DNA from: Pontibacter rufus
Lineage (GTDB): Bacteria > Bacteroidota > Bacteroidia > Cytophagales > Hymenobacteraceae
NCBI RefSeq assembly: GCF_015694705.1
Contig: NZ_JADQDR010000014.1
Span: 83,121 to 147,120 of the forward strand
Direction: 5' to 3'
DNA length: 64,000 bases
Part shown: piece by piece, positions 26,627-35,604 of the stretch
How positions within the stretch are numbered: the first letter of the stretch is position 1
Layout of the letters: each line of letters begins with the position of its first letter
Translations under genes and position numbers: made by a program
The notes under the pieces: model-generated
Seen by the model: the letters and a program-made list of their open reading frames with translations, nothing else
Database searches by the model: none
Told to the model about the DNA's origin: nothing

Positions 26627-28273
26627 TTATTTAGCATGCTTTATAAGCTTCAAAGCAGTGTCCAAATCCAAATCCTTTCCACTTAATTTATCCTGAATAG
26701 AAGAGTGAATTGTAAAGTCAGGTTTGACTCCATTTGACTCCTGCGATTGATCATTGAACCGCACAGTCTTGAATACGAACATTTCAATTTCCAATTTAGA
26801 GTTTGGCAGTGTAAGATTTCCCCATGTGCCGCCTGTATTGCCATTGTAATTGCCACCCGTCTCTTCACCAATTAGGATGCCTCTTTTAAAGTGATGAACC
26901 AGGGACGCAAAGGAAGACGCTTGTGATCCTACCAGCCCATCAATAAGCAAATACACATTTCCTGTAAAGCTATTTGCTTTAGGTTGTATTGTTTGCAGGA
27001 CAGGGTAATCTTTTAGACGATAAGCACCTTCGCTAGTTTTGGTATAATCCTCTTTTTTAAAAGCTATGGTGTCTCCATTACTGTCTTTTACACCTGCAAA
27101 ACTCCAATACTTCAGCGGGATGGATCTTAACTCCATGTATTGAACTTCAGTAAAAGCTTTTTGAGTTAGATAGGAAAACAGATAGCTCCCATTTCCACTG
27201 CTTCCACCGATATTGCCACGAATGTCAATAATCAGATTTTTTATATTCCTCTGCTTGATTTCAAGGAATGTGCTGTCTATGTAACTTGCGAAGTCCTGAC
27301 CATGGTGCCTGATATAACCATCGGAAAAAATCTTAATTTGTAAAACAGCCGTTGAGGACTCAGGAAGAAAGTGAAGAGAAAGTGGATTAGGCGAAGGCGG
27401 TATAAAAGGCGAGGAGATTTTCTTATTATTAGAAATATTCCGCACCCTGTTTTGTTCAATCTGATTCAAAGGCAACGCTTTTACCTTCGCTGTTTTCTTT
27501 TTCCCATTATGTTTTAGCTCCACAGTAAACCATTCAGGCTGGCCATAGAAGCCGTTATAATAAGTGGCAAAACTGTTGCTTAGCGTCCTGTACTTGAATG
27601 TCTCAGTATTATTGTCAACTATCATGTATTTGAAAAGTTGTTTAGTAATGCTATTCAATGGTTCATTATTGATCTTAATTACTTCACTGCCAACAGGAAT
27701 GGCAGGATCATCGCTGTTGTTATTAAAAATATATCCTTTACCATTGGCATAAGTAATATCAAAGGGAAAATACTTTCCCTCTATTGATTGCGACTGTGCG
27801 TACAGCGATGGCAGTCGGGTATTCATATGAAGATCTCCTATAGTTGCGGTGAGCGACCTTATAACTTTGTGAAATTCAGAAACCGTCATGGGCTCATTTA
27901 ACCGGGAATAACTTTGTTTGAAGGCAGCATCCAATGAATCTTTGGAAACATGCCAATACAGAGCGGGATGCGACGCTTCCAATGCCAGCCTATAAAGGTT
28001 CAAATCTCCTTTCAAGGATTGAACATCGTACAACTTATGATAGCCAACAAGGATTGAATCAAGACTTAACAAACTCATCTGGCAATGTGGGCAGATACCA
28101 GGCTTGTTAAATGTTATTGTATCACAAGAAGCATTGCAAGGGCCACATATGTATTTCCCAGAAAGACTATTTTGGGATTGGGCACTTAACGTAAATGCTA
28201 ATAGGCTTGTGAAAATAAAACAGAATAGTACAGCTCTCTTTATAAAAATGCTTAGATTCAGATTGGTCTTCAT
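26627..28273 (-). CDS. S41-like peptidase with N-terminal zinc-ribbon
   Basis: 548 residues from the ATG complementary to 28271-28273; an ATG 12 codons earlier exists but would precede the signal peptide. The signal peptide covers about 1-31 (LLAFTLSAQ). Residues 40-68 form a cysteine motif (C43-x2-C46-x3-C50...C61-x2-C64, CGPCNASCDTITF and GICPHCQMSL), like the heavy-metal-binding zinc-ribbon of copper-related proteins. From about 85 on is an S41 tail-specific-protease fold (NLIIDIRGNIGGSSGNGS, LLIDGLVGSQASSFASLVHH, ILIGEETGG). The serine is in GSQASSFA; no lysine is seen where CtpA has its K, so mechanism and activity are uncertain. The base composition is more AT-rich than its neighbours. 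Confidence 0.82.
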   Translation of the reverse strand: MKTNLNLSIFIKRAVLFCFIFTSLLAFTLSAQSQNSLSGKYICGPCNASCDTITFNKPGICPHCQMSLLSLDSILVGYHKLYDVQSLKGDLNLYRLALEASHPALYWHVSKDSLDAAFKQSYSRLNEPMTVSEFHKVIRSLTATIGDLHMNTRLPSLYAQSQSIEGKYFPFDITYANGKGYIFNNNSDDPAIPVGSEVIKINNEPLNSITKQLFKYMIVDNNTETFKYRTLSNSFATYYNGFYGQPEWFTVELKHNGKKKTAKVKALPLNQIEQNRVRNISNNKKISSPFIPPSPNPLSLHFLPESSTAVLQIKIFSDGYIRHHGQDFASYIDSTFLEIKQRNIKNLIIDIRGNIGGSSGNGSYLFSYLTQKAFTEVQYMELRSIPLKYWSFAGVKDSNGDTIAFKKEDYTKTSEGAYRLKDYPVLQTIQPKANSFTGNVYLLIDGLVGSQASSFASLVHHFKRGILIGEETGGNYNGNTGGTWGNLTLPNSKLEIEMFVFKTVRFNDQSQESNGVKPDFTIHSSIQDKLSGKDLDLDTALKLIKHAK

Positions 28274-28309
28274 AATTCGATTGAGTGAAGGTGAATAAGT
28301 CATTTGCAC

Positions 28310-28777
28310 CTAATTAGCGGATACGCGTAGATTGTTGCGTTTTTCCGGCCTACGGGTGTTATATAAGCTGATTAGGATTGCCGAATATACTATAATAAGG
28401 ATAAATATAAAATAATCCGCCTGAAAGTTGCCACTCCCCTGGAAAGTACCAAAAGCGGCACCCCCTCCAGGAGGCTGTGGGGGCTGTTTCTCTTATAACT
28501 ACTCTTATGTTTAATATACTCAAATTCTATGAAACTTTCAACAAATCTTTAGCAGCTTCAAACAAGAGTTTCTGATAGTCGATTACTTGTCCTGTTCTTC
28601 CAAACTTACAACACCTGTTCTTTTGTATTTGCAATCTGCTTAGCATCTTAAACACCTGAGTCATTAAAATCGGATTGCAAATCCTCATAATAACAGCTTC
28701 CGGATTATAAATCCGGAAGAGCAGGGGCAAATCCAAAGCAGAAAGCCTTACACCTCCATACTTTCACTTTATACTTA
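28310..28777. repeat. Intergenic region with tandem REP-like palindromes
   Basis: About 470 bases without a convincing gene. It has GGATT-GCA-AATCC (28672-28684) and CTTCCGGATT-ATA-AATCCGGAAG (28697-28719) in tandem, plus a weaker TATTTGCAATCTGC upstream. The second palindrome shares its core with 20792-20814. These look like dispersed REP-type elements. A 69-codon open frame covering them shows no family features. Confidence 0.6.
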
Positions 28778-29995
28778 TCAGCTAACAAGCACTTTCTCTG
28801 GCTTTTCTACCTGTTGCGCTGCTTTCACTTGTAAGGCTGTGGTGGGGCGTTTTCTGATGCCTGCACGGTATAAAACAGCCTGGCTACCCTCTAAGCTTTT
28901 GTGCAAGGCCACCTCAAGCAGCCTGTTAAAAGCCGGTATAAAGGCAAACCGCCGTTCAGCCCACTCAAAAGCATTTACAGAACCCAGCGACAGCACAGCC
29001 GTTATGGCCCAGGCAAAAGCCACCGGCAGGATATCGTGGTTTACCGCAGGCGTCAGGAGAATCACCACATTGCCGTAGAAAAATATAATGAAAGTGTTGC
29101 CGCCGTAGTAAGTTATTTTCTCTTTTATGCTGCTTTTCAGGCGGGACGCCGCCAGCCAGCTAATGCCCCAGTAAAGGATAAAGGTTAGTATGCCGTAAGC
29201 AAAATAAATATAACTGTTATGCGCCCGGTATCCGGCGTACCTGGCTACGCCGGCCAGAAATGGGTACAAGCCAGCCTGTCCGATTTCAATTGCAATTGCA
29301 CCAAAAGACACAACCCCCACACCCACTAGTATGTTCCTCTGGCGTATAGTACCGCCAGCCGATGCGTAATTTGCCACCAGTCCGCCAAACATTATCAATA
29401 TGATGGAATGGATGATACTGGGGCCGAAGTTATCCTTCAGGCCGAGAAACAAGCTGCCTGCATGCTGAAAGGGGAACGGAAGCGTATAGGTGAAAAACTG
29501 AGCCAGTTCTGCCATCGCTATCAGCAATAGCACCAGCGAAACCTGCCATTTCCATGCTAACCTGAACCGCACCCACATCAATAAAAATGCAACAGGTATT
29601 AGTAAGGCATAGCACTTAAACAGGTCGGCATGCGAATGGCCCGGCACGAACAGGAGGAGGCTGCTCACAAAGTGCCTGAAAGAGGCATCTCCTGTTAAAA
29701 ACACAACCAGCATGATGGCCGCAAACGCAAGATAGCACAGTATCGCCCTCGTTAGCATTCTGACCAGCACTACCCGCGGCCCTTTAACTGCCCAGCGCCT
29801 TGCATATACATATTCTAGCATGAAGCCAAAAATAATAAGCAAAGTAGGCGTTGCAGATCGTGTAACCGCTTTCACCAGAACAGGCCTGCCGAGATGCTGC
29901 GAAAGGATGAAATGACTTATTAAAGCCAGGAAAACTAAAAACAAGCGTAAAAGGTCGAAATGGTACAGCCTTTTGGAGCCGGCAGTTGCCTTCAT
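28778..29995 (-). CDS. Acyltransferase-3-like polytopic membrane protein
   Basis: 405 residues and about ten to twelve membrane helices. The N-terminus (YHFDLLRLFLVFLALISHFI) resembles the acyltransferase-3 start, including the helix-1 histidine. Later segments such as SATPTLLIIFGFMLEYVYAR and HNSYIYFAYGILTFILYWGI fit the family. The C-terminal 60 residues are basic and cytoplasmic. It is the second such protein within 4 kb and is not closely similar to the first. No glycan or lipid pathway gene is adjacent, so the substrate is unknown. The family assignment is moderate because only the general pattern is visible. Confidence 0.72.
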   Translation of the reverse strand: MKATAGSKRLYHFDLLRLFLVFLALISHFILSQHLGRPVLVKAVTRSATPTLLIIFGFMLEYVYARRWAVKGPRVVLVRMLTRAILCYLAFAAIMLVVFLTGDASFRHFVSSLLLFVPGHSHADLFKCYALLIPVAFLLMWVRFRLAWKWQVSLVLLLIAMAELAQFFTYTLPFPFQHAGSLFLGLKDNFGPSIIHSIILIMFGGLVANYASAGGTIRQRNILVGVGVVSFGAIAIEIGQAGLYPFLAGVARYAGYRAHNSYIYFAYGILTFILYWGISWLAASRLKSSIKEKITYYGGNTFIIFFYGNVVILLTPAVNHDILPVAFAWAITAVLSLGSVNAFEWAERRFAFIPAFNRLLEVALHKSLEGSQAVLYRAGIRKRPTTALQVKAAQQVEKPEKVLVS

Positions 29996-30217
29996 TGTTA
30001 ATTTTATAGTATCTGAACAAAAGATTGACTTAATACCATATTAATATATAAAAGTTTCAATTTGTTGTTGAAAATTAGCAGGAATGTAAATGCAGCAGGT
30101 TTACGCATTTAAGTCCATGCATAGCCCGGCCCTACGGATTATAGCCTGGCAGTACAAAAAATGGTATAAAGCCCACATCCATTTACCTCGGCTTACATCT
30201 GTGCGTATGCAGCAGGT

Positions 30218-31192
30218 ATGGCCCCAAAACAAAAAGCTATCCTGCTCCTGTTCGCGCTGCTGTTGCCGCTCAACGGCTATACCTGGGGCTTTTTTGCGCA
30301 CCAGCGCATCAACAGGCTGGCCGTGTTTGCGCTGCCGCCCGACATGATTGGCTTCTACAAAAAACACCTCCGCTACATCACCGAAAACGCCGTAAACCCC
30401 GACCGCCGCCGCTATGCCGTAGAAGGCGAAGCCGCCCGCCACTACATCGACCTGGACGTGTACGGCGACAGCGCCTTGTATAAAATGCCGCGCTTCTGGC
30501 AGGAGGCTGTGGCAAAGTATAGCGAGGACACGCTGCAGGCCTACGGCATCGTTCCCTGGCACATCAGCCTGATGAAGTATCAACTGACACAAGCCTTTAA
30601 AGATCGTAACCTCGACCGCATCCTGCGCCTCTCCACCGAAATGGGGCATTATGTAGCCGATGCCTGCGTGCCGCTCCACACCACCCGGAATTATAATGGG
30701 CAGCTCACAGGCCAGCTTGGCATTCATGCTTTCTGGGAGTCGCGGTTGCCCGAACTGTATGCCGGCAGTTACGATTTTTTTGTAGGCCAGGCGCAATACA
30801 TTGAGCAACCGCAGCTAAAAGCCTGGCAACTGGTAGCCAGCGCGCATACGGCCCTGGACTCCGTTTTATACCTGGAGAAGCAGCTGACGCGGGAGTTTGA
30901 TGAAGAAAAGAAGTATAGCTTTGAAGTGCGCAACAACCTGACCACCCGCGTATACTCCCGCGAGTTTTCGGCGGCTTACAGCCGGATGCTCAACGGGCAG
31001 GTAGAACGCCAGATGCGCCTGGCCATACTTACGGTAGCCAGCTACTGGTACACCGCCTGGGTTGATGCCGGCCAGCCTGATCTCAGCAAAATTACCCAGC
31101 CCTTATCCGCAGAAGAACTGCAGCGCCTGGAGATGGAGAAGAAAGATTATGACACAGGCCCGCATAAAGCCCGGGAAGAAGGAGAAGATTAG
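30218..31192 (+). CDS. Zinc-dependent phospholipase C-like secreted protein
   Basis: 324 residues. A signal peptide ends near residue 21, leaving a mature N-terminus at or near the tryptophan in YTWGFFAHQRINRLAVFALP. An N-terminal W/H zinc-binding site is the hallmark of the zinc-dependent phospholipase C/S1-P1 nuclease fold. Further candidate ligands are H142/D147 and H153 in MGHYVADACVPLHTTRN and H171 in GIHAFWESRLPE. These are Bacteroidota members annotated as zinc-dependent phospholipase C family; whether they act on phospholipids or nucleic acids is not known. The last 30 residues are charged. Monocistronic; two AAGTATAG words fall in its coding sequence. Confidence 0.85.
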   Translation: MAPKQKAILLLFALLLPLNGYTWGFFAHQRINRLAVFALPPDMIGFYKKHLRYITENAVNPDRRRYAVEGEAARHYIDLDVYGDSALYKMPRFWQEAVAKYSEDTLQAYGIVPWHISLMKYQLTQAFKDRNLDRILRLSTEMGHYVADACVPLHTTRNYNGQLTGQLGIHAFWESRLPELYAGSYDFFVGQAQYIEQPQLKAWQLVASAHTALDSVLYLEKQLTREFDEEKKYSFEVRNNLTTRVYSREFSAAYSRMLNGQVERQMRLAILTVASYWYTAWVDAGQPDLSKITQPLSAEELQRLEMEKKDYDTGPHKAREEGED

Positions 31193-31420
31193 CCAGCGCC
31201 TTACACCTTGTGTAGCTCCTGATACTATACTTATACCTGCTTCAAGCTCATAGCAGGGCTATGCAGGGTAGAAAGCCACAGCAATACTGATACCCAGACA
31301 CATACAACCGTAATCTGCTATAGCAGCATCACGGCCGGTTACTAGTCTATCCCTGAAGGCGGTTTCCGGGGCAAGGCAAAAATCCGTAACTTGCTACACC
31401 ATAAAACAACCAAACTTTAA

Positions 31421-33001
31421 ATGACAACCAAACATACTCTTTTGCCACGGCTGCATGTCCTGCTTTTGCTGGCGCTCACGCTGCTGGTGCAGCAAACTGC
31501 TTCGGCACAGCAAACGCTTACGAAAGTAAACCTCCAAGAGCTGGATGCCTATTACCAGAAAGCCCTGCAGGACTGGAATGTGCCGGGCATGGCCATTGCT
31601 ATTGTTAAAGATGACTCTGTAATTTTTGCGAAAGGGTATGGCGTAAAGAACATCGAAACCGGCGGCGCGGTAGATGCCAATACACTCTTCGGCATTGCCT
31701 CCAACACCAAAGCATATACGGCCGCTGCGCTGGGCATCCTGGTAGATGAAGGCAAAATCAGCTGGAATGACCCGGTACAGAAATATCTGCCCTACCTGCA
31801 GCTCTACAGCCCTTATGTAACCGAAAACCTGACGATTGAAGACCTGCTGTGCCACCGCGTGGGCTTCCGGACGTTTGCCGGCGATTTGCTGTGGTATAAT
31901 ACCACTTACAGCCGTCCCGAAATTATCAGGCGCATGCGTTACCTGGAGCCCAGCTATGGTTTCCGCAACGGCTACGGCTACTCCAACCTGATGTTTATCA
32001 CAGCTGGCGAAGTGATAGAGGCTGTCTCGGGCACTACCTGGGAGAACTTTATCAAAACGCATTTCCTGCAGCCGCTCGGAATGAACCGCACTTATACTTC
32101 GGTGAATGATTTGAAAGGGGTGGACAATGTAACCACACCACACGGCTTTGACGCGAACGGAAAGCCCTACCCCACCGTTCTCACCGCCTGGGACAACTGG
32201 AACCCGGCAGCCGGAATTTTTACCAGCGTAAACCAGGATGCACAATGGCTGCGCCTGCAACTGAACCGCGGCACCTACAAAGGCAAGCGCATCTTCAGCG
32301 AGGATGTGAGCCGCAACATGTGGAATGCCCACAACCCGTTTCCAGTGTCTGAGAAATCAGAAGAGATCAATCCCTCCACGCACTTTTCGGCTGCCGGGCT
32401 GGGCTGGATGCTCACTGATTACGAGGGCCACAAAATCGTAGCGCATGGTGGCGGCCACGAAGGTATGAACAGCCGCACAGTACTGGTGCCGGAGGAGAAC
32501 CTGGGCATTGTAATCCTGACCAACAGCATGAGCAGCATCATGACGCCCATCGCCAACTATACCATTGACCAGTTTTTAGGTATCGAAAACGGCCGCGACT
32601 GGAGTGCTTTTTATTTAGATAACATCGCCAAAGACAAAAAAGCGGAGCAGGAAACCCTGGACAAAGCGCCAAAGAAAACAAAAAAGCGCCAGGAAAAGCC
32701 CACCCACGATCTGGCTGCATACGCCGGCACGTATCACAGCGAGCTTTACGGCGATGCCACCATTACACTGAAAGGCGGCAAACTGGCCCTGCAACTGGTA
32801 CCAGCCCCAACGCTGGGCGGCACACTCACATTCTGGCAGCACGACATCTTTAACCTGGACTGGAAAAACGATTATGCGCTGTTGCACCCCACCAATGTGC
32901 GTTTTTTAGTTGGCGAAGATGGCGGCATCGCCGGCATGCGCCTCGACTCCGACAACCCCGACTTTCATTTTGACGAGCTGAAATTTGAGAAAGTAAAGTA
33001 A
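31421..33001 (+). CDS. Secreted class C beta-lactamase-like serine hydrolase
   Basis: 526 residues. Signal peptide about 1-29 (QQTASAQ). Beta-lactamase/transpeptidase-like domain about 38-390 with the SxxK motif S94-N-T-K97 (FGIASNTKAYTAAALG), the YxN motif in NGYGYSNLMF and the HGGG box (VAHGGGHEGMNS) in place of KTG. A C-terminal DUF3471-type beta-barrel follows (LAAYAGTYHSELYGDATITL, KLALQLVPAP). A lysine/proline-rich linker (KAPKKTKKRQEKPTH) joins them. Such enzymes are usually D-amino-acid or ester hydrolases and rarely true beta-lactamases. Substrate not predictable. Followed by a long hairpin at 33088. Confidence 0.9.
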   Translation: MTTKHTLLPRLHVLLLLALTLLVQQTASAQQTLTKVNLQELDAYYQKALQDWNVPGMAIAIVKDDSVIFAKGYGVKNIETGGAVDANTLFGIASNTKAYTAAALGILVDEGKISWNDPVQKYLPYLQLYSPYVTENLTIEDLLCHRVGFRTFAGDLLWYNTTYSRPEIIRRMRYLEPSYGFRNGYGYSNLMFITAGEVIEAVSGTTWENFIKTHFLQPLGMNRTYTSVNDLKGVDNVTTPHGFDANGKPYPTVLTAWDNWNPAAGIFTSVNQDAQWLRLQLNRGTYKGKRIFSEDVSRNMWNAHNPFPVSEKSEEINPSTHFSAAGLGWMLTDYEGHKIVAHGGGHEGMNSRTVLVPEENLGIVILTNSMSSIMTPIANYTIDQFLGIENGRDWSAFYLDNIAKDKKAEQETLDKAPKKTKKRQEKPTHDLAAYAGTYHSELYGDATITLKGGKLALQLVPAPTLGGTLTFWQHDIFNLDWKNDYALLHPTNVRFLVGEDGGIAGMRLDSDNPDFHFDELKFEKVK

Positions 33002-33087
33002 TTGTTGGTTATTTCGGCTCTGAGCTGAAATTATAGAAGTAAGAACGGCCGTTCTACAGTAATCCGGGTATTACGACCTGCCGTTCC

Positions 33088-33139
33088 TCTTAAACTAAAA
33101 GGCCGCATACTAGCTAGTATGTGGCCTTTTAGTTTAAGA
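33088..33139. terminator. Long hairpin between the serine hydrolase and a 31-aa gene
   Basis: TCTTAAACTAAAAGGCC-G-CATACTAG against CTAGTATG-T-GGCCTTTTAGTTTAAGA: about 25 pairs with a single mismatch. It is placed to end both the plus-strand hydrolase gene and the minus-strand small gene. Confidence 0.75.
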
Positions 33140-33152
33140 AAGGAGTGTTTTT

Positions 33153-33248
33153 CTAGGCTACAATATAAGCTACTGTGCCTGCAACTGCAAAATAGGCTGC
33201 AATCAGCCAGTAAGCAATTGCATCATTGTTTTTGTAGATTTTTTTCAT
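33153..33248 (-). CDS. 31-residue membrane peptide
   Basis: A short frame starting at the ATG complementary to 33246-33248. Six polar or charged N-terminal residues (MKKIYKNNDA) precede one clean membrane helix (IAYWLIAAYFAVAGTVAYIV), with an alanine at the end. A helix of exactly 20 hydrophobic residues behind KK, a terminator just downstream and a perfect palindrome 37 bases upstream together argue that it is a real gene, an orphan small inner-membrane protein. I do not recognise a family. It could be a regulator or subunit of a membrane complex, or an artefact of a hydrophobic frame. Confidence 0.55.
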   Translation of the reverse strand: MKKIYKNNDAIAYWLIAAYFAVAGTVAYIVA

Positions 33249-33284
33249 ATCAACAGATTTTAAGTGTGAGAATATAGTCTAAGC

Positions 33285-33300
33285 CTGTCATGCATGACAG
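33285..33300. promoter_or_regulatory. 16-bp perfect palindrome, candidate operator
   Basis: CTGTCATGCATGACAG, 37 bases upstream of the 31-aa gene on its coding strand. The size and symmetry fit a dimeric repressor site. There is no regulator gene adjacent. Confidence 0.4.
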
Positions 33301-33497
33301 CACCTGATTATACGTTTACAAGTAAAATTATGTTTATATAAATACCGGCCGCGTTCTTTGAATTTATAATTCTTGGCTAAATATGCTTTGGTTGCTCTGC
33401 CGGGCTTGCAATCTGAAAAGCCAGCGGGTAAGTATGAGCATCCATTCAAGTCTTTCCTGTAATCACGACAGCAGGAATCACAATCATACACGCCAAC

Positions 33498-33534
33498 AAA
33501 AAAGTCGCTGCTATACTTAGCAGCGACTTTTTTT
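33498..33534 (-). terminator. Terminator of ettA
   Basis: AAAAAAGTCGCTGCT-ATACTT-AGCAGCGACTTTTTTT: a perfect 15-bp stem, T-run on both strands, and a TATACTT word in the loop. About 50 bases beyond the ettA stop. Confidence 0.9.
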
Positions 33535-33581
33535 ATACTTCAGGTTATACCTGTTTATACTTTGTGGATCAGAAGCCAGGT

Positions 33582-35252
33582 TTATACCAGCTTTTTGTAG
33601 CGGATACGCTTTGGCTCGGCATCGCCCAGGCGTTTCTTCTTGTTTTCTTCGTACTCCGAGTAATTGCCCTCAAACCAGTATACCTGCGAGTCGCCTTCAA
33701 AGGCAAGGATGTGCGTACAGATACGATCCAGAAACCAGCGGTCGTGGGAGATGATAACGGCGCAACCGGCAAAATTCTCCAGCGCATCTTCCAGCGCCCG
33801 GATGGCATTCACGTCCAGGTCGTTGGTCGGCTCATCAAGCAGCAGCAGGTTGCCCCCCTCTTTCAGGGTCATGGCCAGGTGCACGCGGTTGCGCTCGCCC
33901 CCAGACAATTTTTCTACTTTCTTCTCCTGATCGCCGCCCGAAAAATTAAACTTGCTTACATAAGCACGCGATACCACTTGGCGGCCCGCCATCATCATGT
34001 GCTCCGTACCGCCCGAAATCACCTCAAACACCGATTTGTTCGGTTCCAGCTGCGTATGTTCCTGGTCCACGTAAGAAATCTGTACAGTAGAACCCACGGT
34101 AAAATCGCCGGCATCAGGTTGCTCCTGTCCCGTAATCAGCTTGAACAGCGTGGTTTTACCGGCGCCGTTTGGCCCGATGATGCCCACAATGCCGCCCTGC
34201 GGCAGCGCAAAGCTCAGATCCTCGAACAGCAGCTTATCGCCGAAAGCTTTGCTTACATGGTTCACCTCTATTACCTGAGCGCCCAGGCGCGGGCCATCAG
34301 GTATAAACAGCTCCAGCTTTTCTTCTTTTTTGGAGGCTTCCTCGCCGGCTAACTTGTCGTACTGGCTGATGCGGGCTTTTGATTTGGCATGCCGAGCTTT
34401 GGGAGCCATCTTCACCCACTCTAGCTCACGCTGCAAAGTTTTCTGGCGCTTGCTCTCCGTCTTCTCCTCTTTCGCCAGGCGATCGGATTTTTGTTCCAGC
34501 CAGCTGCTGTAGTTGCCTTTCCACGGAATGCCCTCACCGCGATCCAGCTCCAGAATCCAGCCGGCCACGTTGTCCAGAAAATAGCGGTCGTGGGTTACGG
34601 CAATCACGGTGCCTTTGTATTGCTGCAAATGCTGCTCCAGCCAGTCTACCGATTCCGCGTCCAGGTGGTTGGTCGGCTCGTCCAGCAACAGTACATCCGG
34701 CTCCTGCAATAGCAGGCGGCACAGGGCCACACGGCGCTTCTCACCACCTGACAGGTTGCCGACAAGAGCATCTTCCGGCGGCGTGCGCAGGGCATCCATG
34801 GCGCGTTCCAGGCGGTTGTCCAGTTCCCAGGCATTCAGCTGATCCAGTTTTTCCTGCACTTCGCCCTGCCGTTCGATAAGCTTGTTCATGGCATCGTCCG
34901 TCATTTCCTCGGCAAACTTCATGTTGATCTCATCGAACTCCCGCAGCAGGCCCACCACTTCGCTCACGCCTTCTTCTACTACCTCGCGCACTGTTTTAGT
35001 GGGGTCCAGTTGCGGCTCCTGCTCCAGGTACCCTACGGTATAGCCCGGCGACCATACCACTTCCCCCTGAAAGTCCTTGTCCACACCGGCTATTATCTTG
35101 AGCAGGCTCGACTTACCCGAGCCGTTGAGGCCCAGCACGCCGATTTTAGCGCCATAGAAAAACGACAGGTAAATATTCTTCAATACTTGTTTCTTTGGCG
35201 GGTAAATCTTGCTTACCCCGGCCATCGAAAAAATGATAGTTTCGTTGCTCAT
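33582..35252 (-). CDS. ettA: Energy-dependent translational throttle protein EttA (ABC-F)
   Basis: 556 residues, two ABC domains in one chain and no membrane domain. First half: Walker A GLNGSGKSSLLK, signature NLSGGEKRR, Walker B DVLLLDEPTNHLD. The arm and linker lie around LEWVKMAPKARHAKSKARIS. Second half: GPNGAGKTTLFK, KLSGGERNRVHLA and LLLLDEPTNDLD. The N-terminal FSMAGVSKIYPPKKQVLKNI and the RYDKL-like linker (RISQYDKL) are typical of EttA rather than of Uup or the antibiotic-resistance ABC-Fs. EttA binds the ribosomal E site and gates the first peptide bond according to the ATP level. Monocistronic. Confidence 0.95.
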   Translation of the reverse strand: MSNETIIFSMAGVSKIYPPKKQVLKNIYLSFFYGAKIGVLGLNGSGKSSLLKIIAGVDKDFQGEVVWSPGYTVGYLEQEPQLDPTKTVREVVEEGVSEVVGLLREFDEINMKFAEEMTDDAMNKLIERQGEVQEKLDQLNAWELDNRLERAMDALRTPPEDALVGNLSGGEKRRVALCRLLLQEPDVLLLDEPTNHLDAESVDWLEQHLQQYKGTVIAVTHDRYFLDNVAGWILELDRGEGIPWKGNYSSWLEQKSDRLAKEEKTESKRQKTLQRELEWVKMAPKARHAKSKARISQYDKLAGEEASKKEEKLELFIPDGPRLGAQVIEVNHVSKAFGDKLLFEDLSFALPQGGIVGIIGPNGAGKTTLFKLITGQEQPDAGDFTVGSTVQISYVDQEHTQLEPNKSVFEVISGGTEHMMMAGRQVVSRAYVSKFNFSGGDQEKKVEKLSGGERNRVHLAMTLKEGGNLLLLDEPTNDLDVNAIRALEDALENFAGCAVIISHDRWFLDRICTHILAFEGDSQVYWFEGNYSEYEENKKKRLGDAEPKRIRYKKLV

Positions 35253-35604
35253 ACTTTTATTTATCGTGCGCCGCTTTTTTATAGCTGCCCCAAGCCGGAT
35301 TGCCCCTGCTCACGGCCAGCCCGAATGGCGCTGGTTTTAGTTGATTATTTTGCACTGAATTACAAATATCGCAAAAATTCATGCATTTATGCTTCACAAA
35401 ATTGCGCTGAAATCCTTAAACTTGTAAAAAAACTGTATCGTTTGAAGCTATATACCAGCTAACCGGAGCAAGTGCAGGCCTGCAATATTGCCTGTTTGCC
35501 CGCACTTGCTGTAGCATGGCAAACGCAGCAGGCGAACGCTGCGTATGCTAAAGCTGATTTAGTTGCTGCCTTACCTATATTTACGACCCTTAACACACCC
35601 CTAC
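35253..35604. other. Divergent intergenic region between ettA and a DUF349 gene
   Basis: About 350 bases without a gene. An inverted repeat AGCAAGTGC (35467-35475)/GCACTTGCT (35502-35510) encloses an AGGCCTGCAATATTGCCTG stretch. Both promoters must be here; TATATTTA at about 35576 resembles a -7 box for the DUF349 gene. Confidence 0.45.

Noticed and set aside
28527..28736. A 69-codon open frame on the minus strand over the palindromes
   Set aside because: It runs through REP-like repeats, has no recognisable family pattern, and the palindromes explain the sequence.
33288..33491. A 67-codon cysteine-rich frame on the minus strand (MYDCDSCCRDYRKDL)
   Set aside because: It begins just after the ettA terminator and ends within the palindrome at 33285-33300; no family is recognised. 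It is left out, but is worth a homology search.
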